From Deltaproteobacteria bacterium (lineage in GTDB: Bacteria > Desulfobacterota > BSN033 > WVXP01), in contig JAFDHF010000012.1 in NCBI GenBank assembly GCA_019308905.1, positions 1-60,664 of the forward strand: a stretch of 60,664 bases of DNA, given 5' to 3'. Position numbers and translations under genes: made by a program. Numbering within the stretch: the stretch's first letter is position 1; every line of letters starts with the position of its first letter. Under the pieces are notes generated by a model. It was not told the origin of the DNA and did no database searches. It saw only the letters and a program-made list of their open reading frames with translations. This document shows positions 34,121 to 42,388 of the stretch, one piece after another.

Positions 34121-34225
34121 CCCTTACAGGCTGGAGTTGATTGTCTTCTCGGTGACAGCCGAGCGTGCCTCACGATCGGGGAAGAAAGAAAAGGGGGCGG
34201 ATCCGGGTGCGAGGAGGTGATCGGA

Positions 34226-34714
34226 ATGGAGATCTATCTCATGCAACACGGCCAGGCTTTCTCCGAGGAAGCAGATCCGGAACGGAGCCTGACTCCTGAG
34301 GGAGAGGACCAGATCTTGACCAGCGCTCGGGCTTTGGTGAAAATGGGGATCCTGTTCGACCTCGTCGTTTCGAGTCCGAAGAAACGGGCCCTGCAGACTG
34401 CCCGGCTTACGGCAGGTACGTTGAATTATCCTCTCGATGGGATCAAGGTCACGGAGACGTTGAATCCAACCGCACTGCCTGTGGAAGCGATCGGTTTTCT
34501 CAAGGCCTATGAGGACAAGACGAGAGTCCTCCTGGCGGGTCATCTTCCTTCCCTGGGAGAGATCGCCTCGGAGCTGTTGACCGAGGGTCCCAGAGTATTC
34601 ATACATTTTGAGATGGGCGGTCTCTGCCGGATCGATGTTGACTTTCCGCGGGGAGAGCCGGGAGAGCTGAAATGGTCTCTTCTCCCGGAACACTTGAGAC
34701 TTATTGCCGGATAG
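34226..34714 (+). CDS. sixA: phosphohistidine phosphatase SixA family
   Basis: A 162-aa histidine-phosphatase-superfamily protein, short type. The catalytic RHG motif reads MEIYLMQHGQA, with Gln in place of Arg before the nucleophile His. The second part has VVSSPKKRALQTARL and LLAGHLPSLGEI with the second catalytic His. SixA removes phosphate from His of phosphorelay or PTS proteins. The Arg-to-Gln change at the start motif (normally 'RHG') is seen in some SixA proteins and may lower activity. It starts at ATG 34226 with AGGAGGT seven nt upstream. Confidence 0.85.
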   Translation: MEIYLMQHGQAFSEEADPERSLTPEGEDQILTSARALVKMGILFDLVVSSPKKRALQTARLTAGTLNYPLDGIKVTETLNPTALPVEAIGFLKAYEDKTRVLLAGHLPSLGEIASELLTEGPRVFIHFEMGGLCRIDVDFPRGEPGELKWSLLPEHLRLIAG

Positions 34715-34936
34715 GGATTGCCTTTGGGGCTGGTGCAAGACGGATGAGACGGAAACCCTGTCAAGACCTCACAGGTATCAGCTGCGAGCAGATCCTCCCC
34801 GCTAATGGTGAAGACGCCGTGTTTTTCAGCCGGGGAAGGCGCCGGGAGTTCCTCTCGAGAATCGAGAGATACCCTTAGAAATCAAGGCATCTGGGCATAC
34901 GTGCTCCGGAAAATAACGGAGCTCAGAGGGAGGGGT

Positions 34937-35026
34937 ATGTTGATTTTTCCACGGGGGGTATTAGATTGGTTTGTCTTTGAGGGAATCGATTCTTTCCTGT
35001 CATGGCAGATGCCGGAAAGGGTTTGA
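34937..35026 (+). CDS. possible 29-aa small ORF
   Basis: The ATG at 34937 has a strong AGAGGGAGGGG in front and encodes a Trp/Phe-rich peptide (MLIFPRGVLDWFVFEGIDSF...) ending three nt before the next start. It could be a leader or small membrane peptide coupled to the following gene. The rest of the 34715-35029 gap shows no gene. No homology is recognised. Confidence 0.3.
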   Translation: MLIFPRGVLDWFVFEGIDSFLSWQMPERV

Positions 35027-35029
35027 GCC

Positions 35030-35317
35030 TTGACAAGGCGGGAGCCGTACAGGCGTTGGTCGGTCTATCTGAGGGATGTGGCGATCTGGCTGCTTCTCAC
35101 TGTGGGGATTTCGATCGCCACGCTTGCAGGCATCTCCAAGGGGATTTTTCTGGCCATGGATTACTTTCTCAAAGATGACCGGTTCTACTCGGGCGTGGCC
35201 GCTTCTGCCGGAATATCCGCGTGCGGAACGGTCATTCTCTTCACGGTCATCTTTCTTTTCATTCAAAAGGTCGGGAGGTATCCGAGAAGAAGATTCCGAG
35301 GCTTGAAGGGGATATAG
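35030..35317 (+). CDS. small hypothetical membrane protein
   Basis: A 95-aa protein with a basic N-terminus and two predicted membrane helices (about 17-42, VAIWLLLTVGISIATLAGIS; and about 57-80, SAGISACGTVILFTVIFLF), then a basic tail. The start is TTG 35030 with AAAGGG about 10 nt upstream, so it is uncertain. Not recognised; resembles many small two-helix proteins. Confidence 0.5.
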   Translation: MTRREPYRRWSVYLRDVAIWLLLTVGISIATLAGISKGIFLAMDYFLKDDRFYSGVAASAGISACGTVILFTVIFLFIQKVGRYPRRRFRGLKGI

Positions 35318-35507
35318 CCCGGTTGCGGAGAGCATCTCTTTACGAAAGGCGGTTGTGGGGGGAAGAAGACTAACCTCGGCCCGGAGGGGGCTCTCTCGGT
35401 GTGGGATCGAAGACCCCCGGCGAATCGGATGAAGTGGAAGGGCTGGGAGGCTCGTTTGCAACAGGAACCGATGATTTTGTGACCCTCTGGGTCCGGGAGG
35501 AATCTGC

Positions 35508-36425
35508 ATGGTCGAGAAGATGGAAAAGATATGGATGGACGGAGAGCTCATCAACTGGGATGAAGCCCGGGTTCACATTCTCACTCACACCTTTCATTAC
35601 GGTCTGGGTGTCTTCGAGGGGATTCGTTGCTACCGGTGCCACGACGGTTCTTCGGCTGTTTTCAGACTCAAGGACCACGTTGATCGCCTCTTCGACTCCG
35701 CCCTTATTGCTGGAATATCGATTCCCTTTTCGAGGGAGGCGATAGTCGAGGCCTGCAAAGAGACCCTCCGGGCGAACGCGCTGGCCGAGGGCTATATCCG
35801 GCCGATTGTCTTTATCGGGGAAGGGGTTATGGGAGTCCATCCGGGGGATAACCCCATCAGGGTGAGCATTATTACATGGCCGTGGGGAGCCTATCTGGGC
35901 AAGGAGGCGTTGAACCGGGGAATCCGTGTCAAGACATCGTCTTTCACGCGGCATCACGTCAACGTCATGATGACGAAGGCCAAGATTTGTGGCAACTACG
36001 TCAATTCGGTCCTTGCAAAGACCGAGGTGGTCAGGGCCGGGTACGACGAAGCCATCATGCTGGACACCGAGGGATACGTGTCCGAGGGAAGTGGAGAAAA
36101 CGTCTTTTTCGTCAAGGACGGACAGCTGAAGACGACACCTCTCACCTCGGTGCTGGCAGGAATCACCCGGAATTCTGTCATACGATTGGCCAATGACATC
36201 GGCATGGAGGTCAGTGAGAAGAGATTTACAAGAGACGAACTATATACGGCGGAAGAGGCCTTTTTCACGGGAACTGCAGCGGAGATAACGCCTATCCGGG
36301 AATTGGATGATCGCACGATAGGGACCGGGGTATCGGGGCCTGTAACACGCAGGCTTCAGGGACTGTTCTTCGACGTGGTGAGGGGAAGAGAGAAAAAATA
36401 CGAGGAGTGGTTGGATCGAATCTAG
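35508..36425 (+). CDS. ilvE: branched-chain amino acid aminotransferase
   Basis: A 305-aa fold-type IV PLP transaminase of normal IlvE length. It has the start WMDGELINWDEARVHILTHT, FHYGLGVFEGIR for substrate binding, the PLP lysine Lys159 in MMTKAKICGNYVNSVL, and the late EGYVSEGSGENVFFVKDG and FFTGTAAEITPI motifs. It reversibly transaminates Leu, Ile and Val. The start is ATG 35508 with GGGAGGA six nt upstream. No other branched-chain biosynthesis gene is nearby, so it is an orphan. Confidence 0.94.
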   Translation: MVEKMEKIWMDGELINWDEARVHILTHTFHYGLGVFEGIRCYRCHDGSSAVFRLKDHVDRLFDSALIAGISIPFSREAIVEACKETLRANALAEGYIRPIVFIGEGVMGVHPGDNPIRVSIITWPWGAYLGKEALNRGIRVKTSSFTRHHVNVMMTKAKICGNYVNSVLAKTEVVRAGYDEAIMLDTEGYVSEGSGENVFFVKDGQLKTTPLTSVLAGITRNSVIRLANDIGMEVSEKRFTRDELYTAEEAFFTGTAAEITPIRELDDRTIGTGVSGPVTRRLQGLFFDVVRGREKKYEEWLDRI

Positions 36426-36439
36426 TCGGCCTTGGGAGC

Positions 36440-36967
36440 CTAAAGGCGGTTGGTCCGTCGTTTCAGCCTTCTCATGTGCCTTGGGAGTCGCCTCGAAGGG
36501 CCCTTTTTGCGGGTTCCTCTCGGTTCAGGGGGAACGTGAGGGAAGGGAGGCTCGGCTTCCTCTAGGTCCATATGGAAGGCCATCTCCATCTTGATTTCGA
36601 ACTCTTCGGACCCTATAACCGTGGCATGGCAACGTTCCACCTCTGCTCGGATTCCTCTGTCCGAGGTTACGACTATCGCCTTCTCGCCCATCTCTCTGGC
36701 CCTTTGGATGATGACTTGGTCGGCTTTTCGACCTCTCGGGGAGAAGATCACCCTGATTCCCTTCTCCATCTTGCTGGAGCCGGATAGAGTGCCCTGATCC
36801 CATCCGTCAAAAACCACGGTGATCGGAAGAGACCTGGCCCGCTTGTAGGAAGCAAGCCGCCGGATGAGCTCTTCTCTGCCCTTTTCGAGGTCCTGCCTGT
36901 CCAGAATACTGAGCGACGGAGACCGGCGAATCAGATTGTAGCCGTCAACAACGAGATGGAGAGGCAT
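36440..36967 (-). CDS. NYN domain (YacP-like) RNase/nuclease
   Basis: A 175-aa protein with a PIN-like NYN fold. The acidic metal site is in HLVVDGYNLIRRS (Asp), TVVFDGWDQG, KADQVIIQ and VVTSDRGIRAEVE. The last 35 residues are very basic (RRLPRHMRRLKRRTNRL), suited to RNA binding. Bacillus YacP/Rae1 is a ribosome-associated mRNA endonuclease, and the same type of activity is likely. Its start is ATG 36967. It is divergent from nothing and lies 26 nt downstream of plsY on the same strand. Confidence 0.85.
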   Translation of the reverse strand: MPLHLVVDGYNLIRRSPSLSILDRQDLEKGREELIRRLASYKRARSLPITVVFDGWDQGTLSGSSKMEKGIRVIFSPRGRKADQVIIQRAREMGEKAIVVTSDRGIRAEVERCHATVIGSEEFEIKMEMAFHMDLEEAEPPFPHVPPEPRGTRKKGPSRRLPRHMRRLKRRTNRL

Positions 36968-36993
36968 AGGTCAAAACCGAAACATACAAGGGC

Positions 36994-37596
36994 TCAGGAT
37001 TTCTTTCCGAGACGCAGGTCTATTCTATTTTCCCGGCCCTTGAGGAGTCTCTCTATATTGGCTCTGTGCCGGTAAACGATCAGGATGGCAACCGAGGTGC
37101 TCATGACCACATATGGCTGTGACCCGGTAAAGATCCACAGGAGAACCGGCATCAGGGATGCGGCAGACATGGAACCGACGGAAACGATTCTTCCCGTGAC
37201 AAGAACTCCGGCGAAAAGAAAAAAGTCGATTGCCACGGCCAAGGGGCAGATGGCGAGGAAGACACCCAGGGCGGTGGCCACTCCTTTGCCACCTTTGAAA
37301 CGGAGAAAGACGGGAAAGAGGTGCCCCAGGAATGCAGCCAAGGCGGCAAGGCTGATCCAGACCTCGGAGAGATGCCAAGCCATACCCAAGGAAACAGGAA
37401 TGAAACCCTTGAGGGCGTCTCCGGTCAAAGTAAGGAGAGCAAGAACCCTCCCTGCTGTGCGGAGGACGTTGGTTGCTCCGATGTTGCCGCTTCCCACCTG
37501 CCGCGGGTCCTGTTTGGAAAAGGCCTTGGACAGGACGAGCCCCACGGGAATGGAGCCGAGAAGATACGAGAATAGAATAAGAAAAAAAAGGTACAT
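36994..37596 (-). CDS. plsY: acyl-phosphate glycerol-3-phosphate acyltransferase PlsY
   Basis: A 200-aa integral membrane enzyme with about seven hydrophobic segments. The three family motifs are seen: SYLLGSIPVGLVLSK, VGSGNIGATNVLRTAG, and GHLFPVFLRFKGGKGVATAL. It adds the first acyl chain from acyl-phosphate to glycerol-3-phosphate in phospholipid synthesis. The start is ATG 37596 behind GGAGAAAGGGG. It is grouped with the NYN gene, which could be co-transcribed. Confidence 0.96.
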   Translation of the reverse strand: MYLFFLILFSYLLGSIPVGLVLSKAFSKQDPRQVGSGNIGATNVLRTAGRVLALLTLTGDALKGFIPVSLGMAWHLSEVWISLAALAAFLGHLFPVFLRFKGGKGVATALGVFLAICPLAVAIDFFLFAGVLVTGRIVSVGSMSAASLMPVLLWIFTGSQPYVVMSTSVAILIVYRHRANIERLLKGRENRIDLRLGKKS

Positions 37597-37910
37597 TCCC
37601 CTTTCTCCATGTGTGGAGGTGACCGATTTTCGGGGTCGCAAGACGTGGGTTTCGGACCGAGTGTTTCTTTACCATATCGGGATGGTACCGGTCAATCCTG
37701 GTTTTGTGCCTGAAGGGTCCCGGTTACGTGGCCAGGAGGAGTAAGAGTCCGGCAGTCTGTCTGTCTGGAGTTTGGCGAGGTTGAGAGAACGCCGCTCACC
37801 CCGAGTGAAGTTGTGGAATAGGCGAGGGGAACGGTTGCCGCGTTAGCGACTTGTGAGAATCCGTGAAAGAGAAGTCGACGAACTCCAGGGAATCGGAATC
37901 TTTCCGGTTC
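37597..37910. other. intergenic between divergent plsY and the sigma factor leader
   Basis: No gene is visible. It is the first part of a 1.1-kb non-coding stretch (37597-38705); the remainder, with a promoter, possible small RNA and hairpin, is listed separately. Confidence 0.4.
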
Positions 37911-37939
37911 TTGACAGATAGGGAATAAATGGATATACT
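37911..37939 (+). promoter_or_regulatory. near-consensus sigma-70 promoter upstream of a possible small RNA
   Basis: TTGACA (37911-37916), 17-nt spacer, TATACT (37934-37939): perfect -35, ideal spacing and five of six -10 bases. The start would be near 37946. No ORF begins downstream for over 700 nt. Confidence 0.65.
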
Positions 37940-37945
37940 AATACA

Positions 37946-38030
37946 GCGTTTGTAGTTAGTAGATCTCCCTGGACGGGAAACCGGAAAAAGAAAGCCGCGG
38001 GGCTTTTGAAGCTTGGGCGGCTTTTTGTTA
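37946..38030 (+). ncRNA. candidate small RNA or leader RNA of about 85 nt
   Basis: It begins at the expected start of the strong promoter and ends at a hairpin with AAGCCG...CGGCTT arms followed by a TTTTT run (38024-38029), a rho-independent-terminator arrangement. The centre has two more GC-rich self-complementary parts (GACGGGAAACCGG and GGGGCTTTTGAAGCTTG). I do not recognise a known riboswitch or sRNA family. It may be a stand-alone sRNA or an attenuated leader for the sigma factor gene. Confidence 0.4.
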
Positions 38031-38261
38031 AATCCCGGTGATCGTTGTTGGCCAAGAGGGCTTCGGAGGGACAGGTCTGAGTTTAAAGGGTTGGATCGCT
38101 CGGATTCAGAAAGCCGGGAAAGGCTCTTTGCCCGGTCTCGAGAGAGGGGGAGTTTATTTATACCGAACGGATGATACAGAATTTCGTATCCCCGGGAGAT
38201 CGGGGGTGAAGAGGCGAGCCGCGTGAGCGGAGTTGCCAGAGCCCGGATAGCGTATTTTGGG

Positions 38262-38293
38262 CCCCGGGATGAGAGATCCCGGGGTCTCTTCTT
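38262..38293 (+). terminator. strong hairpin with 9-bp GC stem
   Basis: CCCCGGGAT (38262-38270), loop GAGAG, ATCCCGGGG (38276-38284), then TCTCTTCTT. It may terminate an upstream transcript or form part of a structured leader of the sigma factor gene. The tail is C/T-mixed, not a pure U-run. Confidence 0.5.
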
Positions 38294-38705
38294 GGCAGCG
38301 GCTCTTTGTCGCATTTGTGGAGGCGAGACAGAAGCCGCTGGAAAAGTCGGAAACCCGTCGGCGATGGGCTCTTCCATATAGAGTTTATGCCTGTACCAAG
38401 GGAAACGGGGAAACGGGTTCAACATACCTATCTCCCGTGGAGGTGGTATAGGGCGGACGGATTCAGGTGTAAACCTGCGGCGGAAATCCAGGTTGGCGCT
38501 CTTGTGGTGGTTGAAGGCGATACGCCGACCGGGGACGGGGTTTTCCTTTTGAAGGGATTTTGAGGAATGGCGGATGCGGGGTCGAGGGCTGGTCGACCCG
38601 GCCGGGATCTCGTGGAGACAGGTCGGTCCTGGAGAAGGACTCGCACGGAGCGTTTTTTTCTAAACCAAGAGTCTTTTTCGACTCGATGTGACGGTGAAGG
38701 GTGAG

Positions 38706-40163
38706 ATGAAAGCATATACCCATCAATTGATTAGCCAGGTTGACAGCCTGGAGGTGTTTGAAGAGGAGGAACTCGAGTTTGACCGGGAGGAGCCCGAAGA
38801 GGGCTGGGATGAGAAATACCCGGATGACGGAGATAACGAGCCGAGTCCGTCCAAGGGTTCTTCTGATTTCACCTTTTCTTCCACTGCTGTCTATTTTCGG
38901 GAGGTAGGGCATGTGCCCCTCCTGACTCGGGAGGAGGAGTGTGAGCTTGCCAAGAGAATCGAGACGGGGGAGAAAAGGATAAAGGCCCTCCTGCTGCAGA
39001 GCCCTGTGGGTATAGAATGGATGAGCAGGGCTGTTGACGAGGTTTCAAGGGGAGAGATACGTCCGGAAGACATCCTGGAGACCCACCGGCAGTCGCTGGC
39101 CGAAGCGGACCATGATCGCCTTGAGTTGAGAGACCGTTTTCTGTCTACTGCGAGCCGGGCCCTTGACCTTTTCTGTGAAAATCTGAGTTTCGGGAGAGGA
39201 ATGGACGATCTGGGGAGAGACGACCCCTCGGCTATGGAGGAACTGACCCGGAATCAGATGACTATCGAGGCACTTCTCGACCAGATACCCGTGAAGAAGG
39301 AAATCCTGGAGGAGTTGGAGGATGCACTACGGCAAAGGGTCGATCTCATGGACCGGGAGGGAGCAGGGCTCTGGCCTGTCAACATTCGACAGAAGCTGAA
39401 GAACATCCTCGCGGCAGTACGGCAGAATCGAGAGCAGGTCAAGGAGGCCAAGGACCATTTTGTAAGTGCGAATCTGCGGCTTGTCATCAACATTGCCAAG
39501 AAGTACATGAATCGAGGGCTTTCCCTTCCTGATCTGATCCAGGAGGGTAATATCGGTCTGATGAAGGCGGTGGACCGGTTCGTCTACCGCAAGGGGTACC
39601 GATTCGCCACCTATGCCTCATGGTGGATCTTGCAGGGGATCACCAGGGCTATTGCGGAACAGGCTAGAACGATCCGGGTTCCGGTCCACGCGATTGAGAA
39701 TGAAACAAAGGTGGTGAGAACCTTTGGGACTCTCTTCAACCAGTTGGGCAGAAAACCGACTGCGTTGGAGATAGCCGAGGCGGCGAACATGCCTGTGGAG
39801 AAGGTGAACAGGGCTTTCCGCGTTGCCATGGGAGAACCCGTCTCGCTGCAAACGCCGGTGGGGGACAGCGGAAGGGAATTTGGGGATTTCATTGCCGACA
39901 AGAATGCGCCTTCGCCTTTAGAAATGACCATACAGACCAAGCTCACTATGGAGATTCGGAAAGCCTTGGTTTTCCTGAGTCCAAGGGAGGCCAAGATTCT
40001 GAGAATGCGTTTTGGAATCGATGAGAAGAGGGAGTATACCCTTGAGGAGATTGGTCGTCAGTTCGGCATCAGCAGAGAGCGGATCAGGCAGATTGAGAAC
40101 GCTGCTCTGAGGAAACTGAAAGAGGCCAAGGAGAAATGCGATCTCATGTGTTACTGTGAATAG
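38706..40163 (+). CDS. sigma-70 family RNA polymerase sigma factor (group 1/2, RpoD-like)
   Basis: A 485-aa sigma factor. The N-terminus is acidic (EEEELEFDREEPEEGWDEKY) instead of a typical region 1.1. It is followed by region 1.2 (YFREVGHVPLLTREEECELA), a variable helical part, and region 2 (SANLRLVINIAKKYMNRGLS, DLIQEGNIGLMKAVDRF, RKGYRFATYASWW, QARTIRVPVH). Regions 3 and 4 follow, with the HTH in LEEIGRQFGISRERIRQIE. Region 2.4 reads WWILQG where RpoD has WWIRQA, so promoter recognition may differ; I read it as a group 2 or alternative primary factor. The C-terminus ends KEKCDLMCYCE, with unusual cysteines. It starts at ATG 38706 behind GAAGGGTGAG. Confidence 0.88.
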   Translation: MKAYTHQLISQVDSLEVFEEEELEFDREEPEEGWDEKYPDDGDNEPSPSKGSSDFTFSSTAVYFREVGHVPLLTREEECELAKRIETGEKRIKALLLQSPVGIEWMSRAVDEVSRGEIRPEDILETHRQSLAEADHDRLELRDRFLSTASRALDLFCENLSFGRGMDDLGRDDPSAMEELTRNQMTIEALLDQIPVKKEILEELEDALRQRVDLMDREGAGLWPVNIRQKLKNILAAVRQNREQVKEAKDHFVSANLRLVINIAKKYMNRGLSLPDLIQEGNIGLMKAVDRFVYRKGYRFATYASWWILQGITRAIAEQARTIRVPVHAIENETKVVRTFGTLFNQLGRKPTALEIAEAANMPVEKVNRAFRVAMGEPVSLQTPVGDSGREFGDFIADKNAPSPLEMTIQTKLTMEIRKALVFLSPREAKILRMRFGIDEKREYTLEEIGRQFGISRERIRQIENAALRKLKEAKEKCDLMCYCE

Positions 40164-40280
40164 AGACGCGACCCGAACGCTCTCTCCCTTCTGCTGGGAG
40201 AGAAGGATCCAGCCCGTGCTGTTTCCACTTGGGCCGTTGGCCCGTGGTAAAAGAATCTATCTCCGGTTTCTAATAAGCGA

Positions 40281-40311
40281 GGCCGGGTGACCGAGGCAGC
40301 GGCCCCCGGCC
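40281..40311. terminator. GC-rich hairpin between sigma factor and RRM gene
   Basis: GGCCGGG (40281-40287) pairs with CCCGGCC (40305-40311), followed on the plus strand by GTCTCTTCTT. A second, smaller hairpin, CTCTCCC-N7-GGGAGAG, lies at 40182-40202. Both lie between the convergent sigma and RRM genes. Confidence 0.4.
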
Positions 40312-40383
40312 GTCTCTTCTTAGAGCAGCAACCCCCTTCTTGCTCACGACCTGTCAGGGGGAAGGGGCGGTGAGTGCCGGCTG

Positions 40384-40650
40384 CTAGTATCTCCGGTAGT
40401 CTCTTCTCTGCCGGCTTCTCGGTGGTCGGGCCTCGTCTACTCTCAGAGTCCTTCCCTCGAACTCCGTCCCGTTGAGTGCCTCTCTTGCCTTCTCAGCCTC
40501 GGATGAATTCGACATCTCGACAAACCCGAAACCCCTGTACTCGATTATGTTGACGTGCCTGACTTCACCGTAGCGAGAGAACAAGGTCTCCAACTGCTCG
40601 TTCGTTATTGCATAATTGAGATTTCCTACGTAGAGTTTGCTACCCTGCAT
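40384..40650 (-). CDS. RNA recognition motif (RRM) protein
   Basis: An 88-aa single-RRM protein. RNP2 is KLYVGNLNYA and RNP1 is YRGFGFVEMS. The short C-terminal tail is Arg-rich (RPPRSRQRRDYRRY). Such small bacterial RRM proteins bind single-stranded RNA and are often cold-inducible. It starts at ATG 40650 behind AAGGAGG. A 5' region of about 100 nt up to an A/T-rich stretch near 40750 could carry control signals; no motif recognised. Confidence 0.93.
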   Translation of the reverse strand: MQGSKLYVGNLNYAITNEQLETLFSRYGEVRHVNIIEYRGFGFVEMSNSSEAEKAREALNGTEFEGRTLRVDEARPPRSRQRRDYRRY

Positions 40651-41065
40651 CTAATCCTCCTTATTTTTCTCTCCCTGTCCAATAACGGAGCCCGTCGAGG
40701 TAGACGCAAAGCAGCAAATCTAACCCCGGAATCACATTATTAAACACAAGAGAACTCTCATAGAGAACCGGTCCCAAAATTTGGCTCGACTCTTCCTATC
40801 CCCTCCTTTCGCCTCTTGCTGGCAGCCCCGACATGGCTGAAACCGGCCGGCTTTCCCCTGCGCCTCCTGTGCCTTCACCTGTCACATGGAGAGCGGTCTC
40901 CTCTTTCACCTGGCAGGCACAGGAATGTTTTCTTCTGTTTATCTGAAAGGGCAGGTTCTTCAAGATCGTCTCAAAGCACAGAATCGGACATTGTCACCTG
41001 AGGCATTTTCTGGCTGAGGATTCCGTAGGAGGCAAGGGCTGATCAGAAGAAGCAATCCTCCCCTC
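40651..41065. other. intergenic, no gene seen
   Basis: Upstream region of the RRM gene and downstream region of the truncated oxidoreductase. Frames on both strands are short. No clear promoter beyond the RRM Shine-Dalgarno. Confidence 0.4.
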
Positions 41066-41386
41066 TTACTTAGGCTTACTGATTTTTATTCTATGTCGCA
41101 AAAGCAGCATTGTCAACTCAAACCTCCGGTCTGCCCGGGGTTTCCAGCACAAATGGTGATGGCTCCCGAAGATCACCTGCCGCTTCTGCGGAATGGAGTA
41201 ACTGCGATCGGATATGTTACCGGCCCCGGGGCTACAACCGCCGAGAGTTTCATTCTTGGCCCTTGCCTGCTCATACCCCTCCGCGCGAATCCAACCTTCG
41301 AGACCTGTGGCCGGTGCCCCTTCCGCCACGGCAAGGTTGCCGAGCATGAAGTGAATGCCTGTTAAGGCTCTCTTGCCTCTGTCCAT
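41066..41386 (-). pseudogene. 2-oxoacid:ferredoxin oxidoreductase alpha subunit, truncated to its start
   Basis: It begins 12 nt after the M29-like gene stop, behind GGGGGAA. It reads MDRGKRALTGIHFMLGNLAV and then AEGA, which is the typical opening of alpha subunits of 2-oxoacid:ferredoxin oxidoreductases ('GNEACAEGAIAAGCRFFGGYPITP'). After about 28 residues the homology stops, and the remaining frame (up to 106 aa) looks random with a frameshift-like transition at PATGLE. The enzyme would have oxidised the 2-oxoacid made by the aminotransferase of the operon. Here it is lost. Confidence 0.5.
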
Positions 41387-41398
41387 GGTTTTCCCCCG

Positions 41399-42388
41399 TC
41401 ATTCCATGGGAAAGATCAGATCTCCCTCCTTTTGGATGGTCTCTCCGTCGATGGCGATGGTGGGCTTTTTTATTACAAGGTCGATGTGACTCTTGGCTCT
41501 GACGGTCCCTCCATAGGCCCTGTTGTCCCCGATACCTATGTGGAATGTTCCGTAGGCTCCCTCGTCTTCCATCATACTTCCGGAAATTCCGGAGTGAGGG
41601 TTGAGCCCGATACCGAGCTCTGCGATATTGTAAATGTGGGGGTCCTTCATCTCACTGAGCAGGTGGCGGAGGATGCGCGCCTGGGCCTTCCCTTGGATAT
41701 CGGTGATCCTTCCGGCCTTTACCCGGATCGTTATGACATCTGTGATAACGCCCAGAGCAGGATGGGGGATACTCCCGTCAACTACGAGGACTCCTTCTGC
41801 AGACCCTTCGACCGGACTCACATTGGCCTCGACATCGGGTGGTGCCGCGATACTGCCGGGATCATGAGCCAGAGAAGACTCTGCAGAACCCCTCCGCCCG
41901 GAGATATCCATGCGGATCTCCGTGCCTCCCGGGCAGGTCACTTCGGCGATCCTGCCCTGGGTCAGTACATCTGCTACACGGCGTACAACCTTTTCCAGCT
42001 TGGGGAAATCAGCCTCAATGCCGCCCCGCTCGAGCATGCGCCCGTTGAAGTCTCCCATGCTCAGTACCCGGGCGCCATGGTTGCGTGCTTTCTTGGTGGC
42101 AGAGGAGTGGGTCATCGAGAACCTCAAGGGCATGATCACTACGTCTGATTGTCTCATGGCTGCAGCGACATGGGCCGGCGGATCGTCGCCATGGCCCCTC
42201 CGCGGCGTTATCACCGCGAGGACCGTGTCGTCTGTGATCTCCAGGGCTGCAATGGCGAGCAACTCCCCCACTTCCAGGGTCTCTGTGTCTGTCAAGACGA
42301 GCACTTTCTCACCGGCCTGCACGCGGGCACAGATCCTGACGATCTTTTCCGCCCCGGCCAATCTCTTGGCATCTGAAATCCCGGTCAT
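41399..42388 (-). CDS. M29-like aminopeptidase / NicX-type dioxygenase family protein
   Basis: A 329-aa metal enzyme of the M29 leucyl aminopeptidase/2,5-dihydroxypyridine dioxygenase superfamily. It has an N-terminal flavodoxin-like part (GEKVLVLTDTETLEVGELLA) and a metal site carried by VEANVSP (Glu), NIAELGIGLNP (Glu), TFHIGIGDN (His) and SHIDLVI (His/Asp). Family members either cleave N-terminal residues or open aromatic rings. The choice cannot be made here. It starts at ATG 42388 with a 4-nt ATGA overlap with the aminotransferase, so both act on the same compound. Confidence 0.75.
   Translation of the reverse strand: MTGISDAKRLAGAEKIVRICARVQAGEKVLVLTDTETLEVGELLAIAALEITDDTVLAVITPRRGHGDDPPAHVAAAMRQSDVVIMPLRFSMTHSSATKKARNHGARVLSMGDFNGRMLERGGIEADFPKLEKVVRRVADVLTQGRIAEVTCPGGTEIRMDISGRRGSAESSLAHDPGSIAAPPDVEANVSPVEGSAEGVLVVDGSIPHPALGVITDVITIRVKAGRITDIQGKAQARILRHLLSEMKDPHIYNIAELGIGLNPHSGISGSMMEDEGAYGTFHIGIGDNRAYGGTVRAKSHIDLVIKKPTIAIDGETIQKEGDLIFPME

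Noticed and set aside
37946-38030. c-di-GMP (GEMM) riboswitch
   Set aside because: Short look-alike pieces (GGGAAACC, AAAGCC) occur, but the order, spacing and conserved tetraloop receptor do not fit the consensus.
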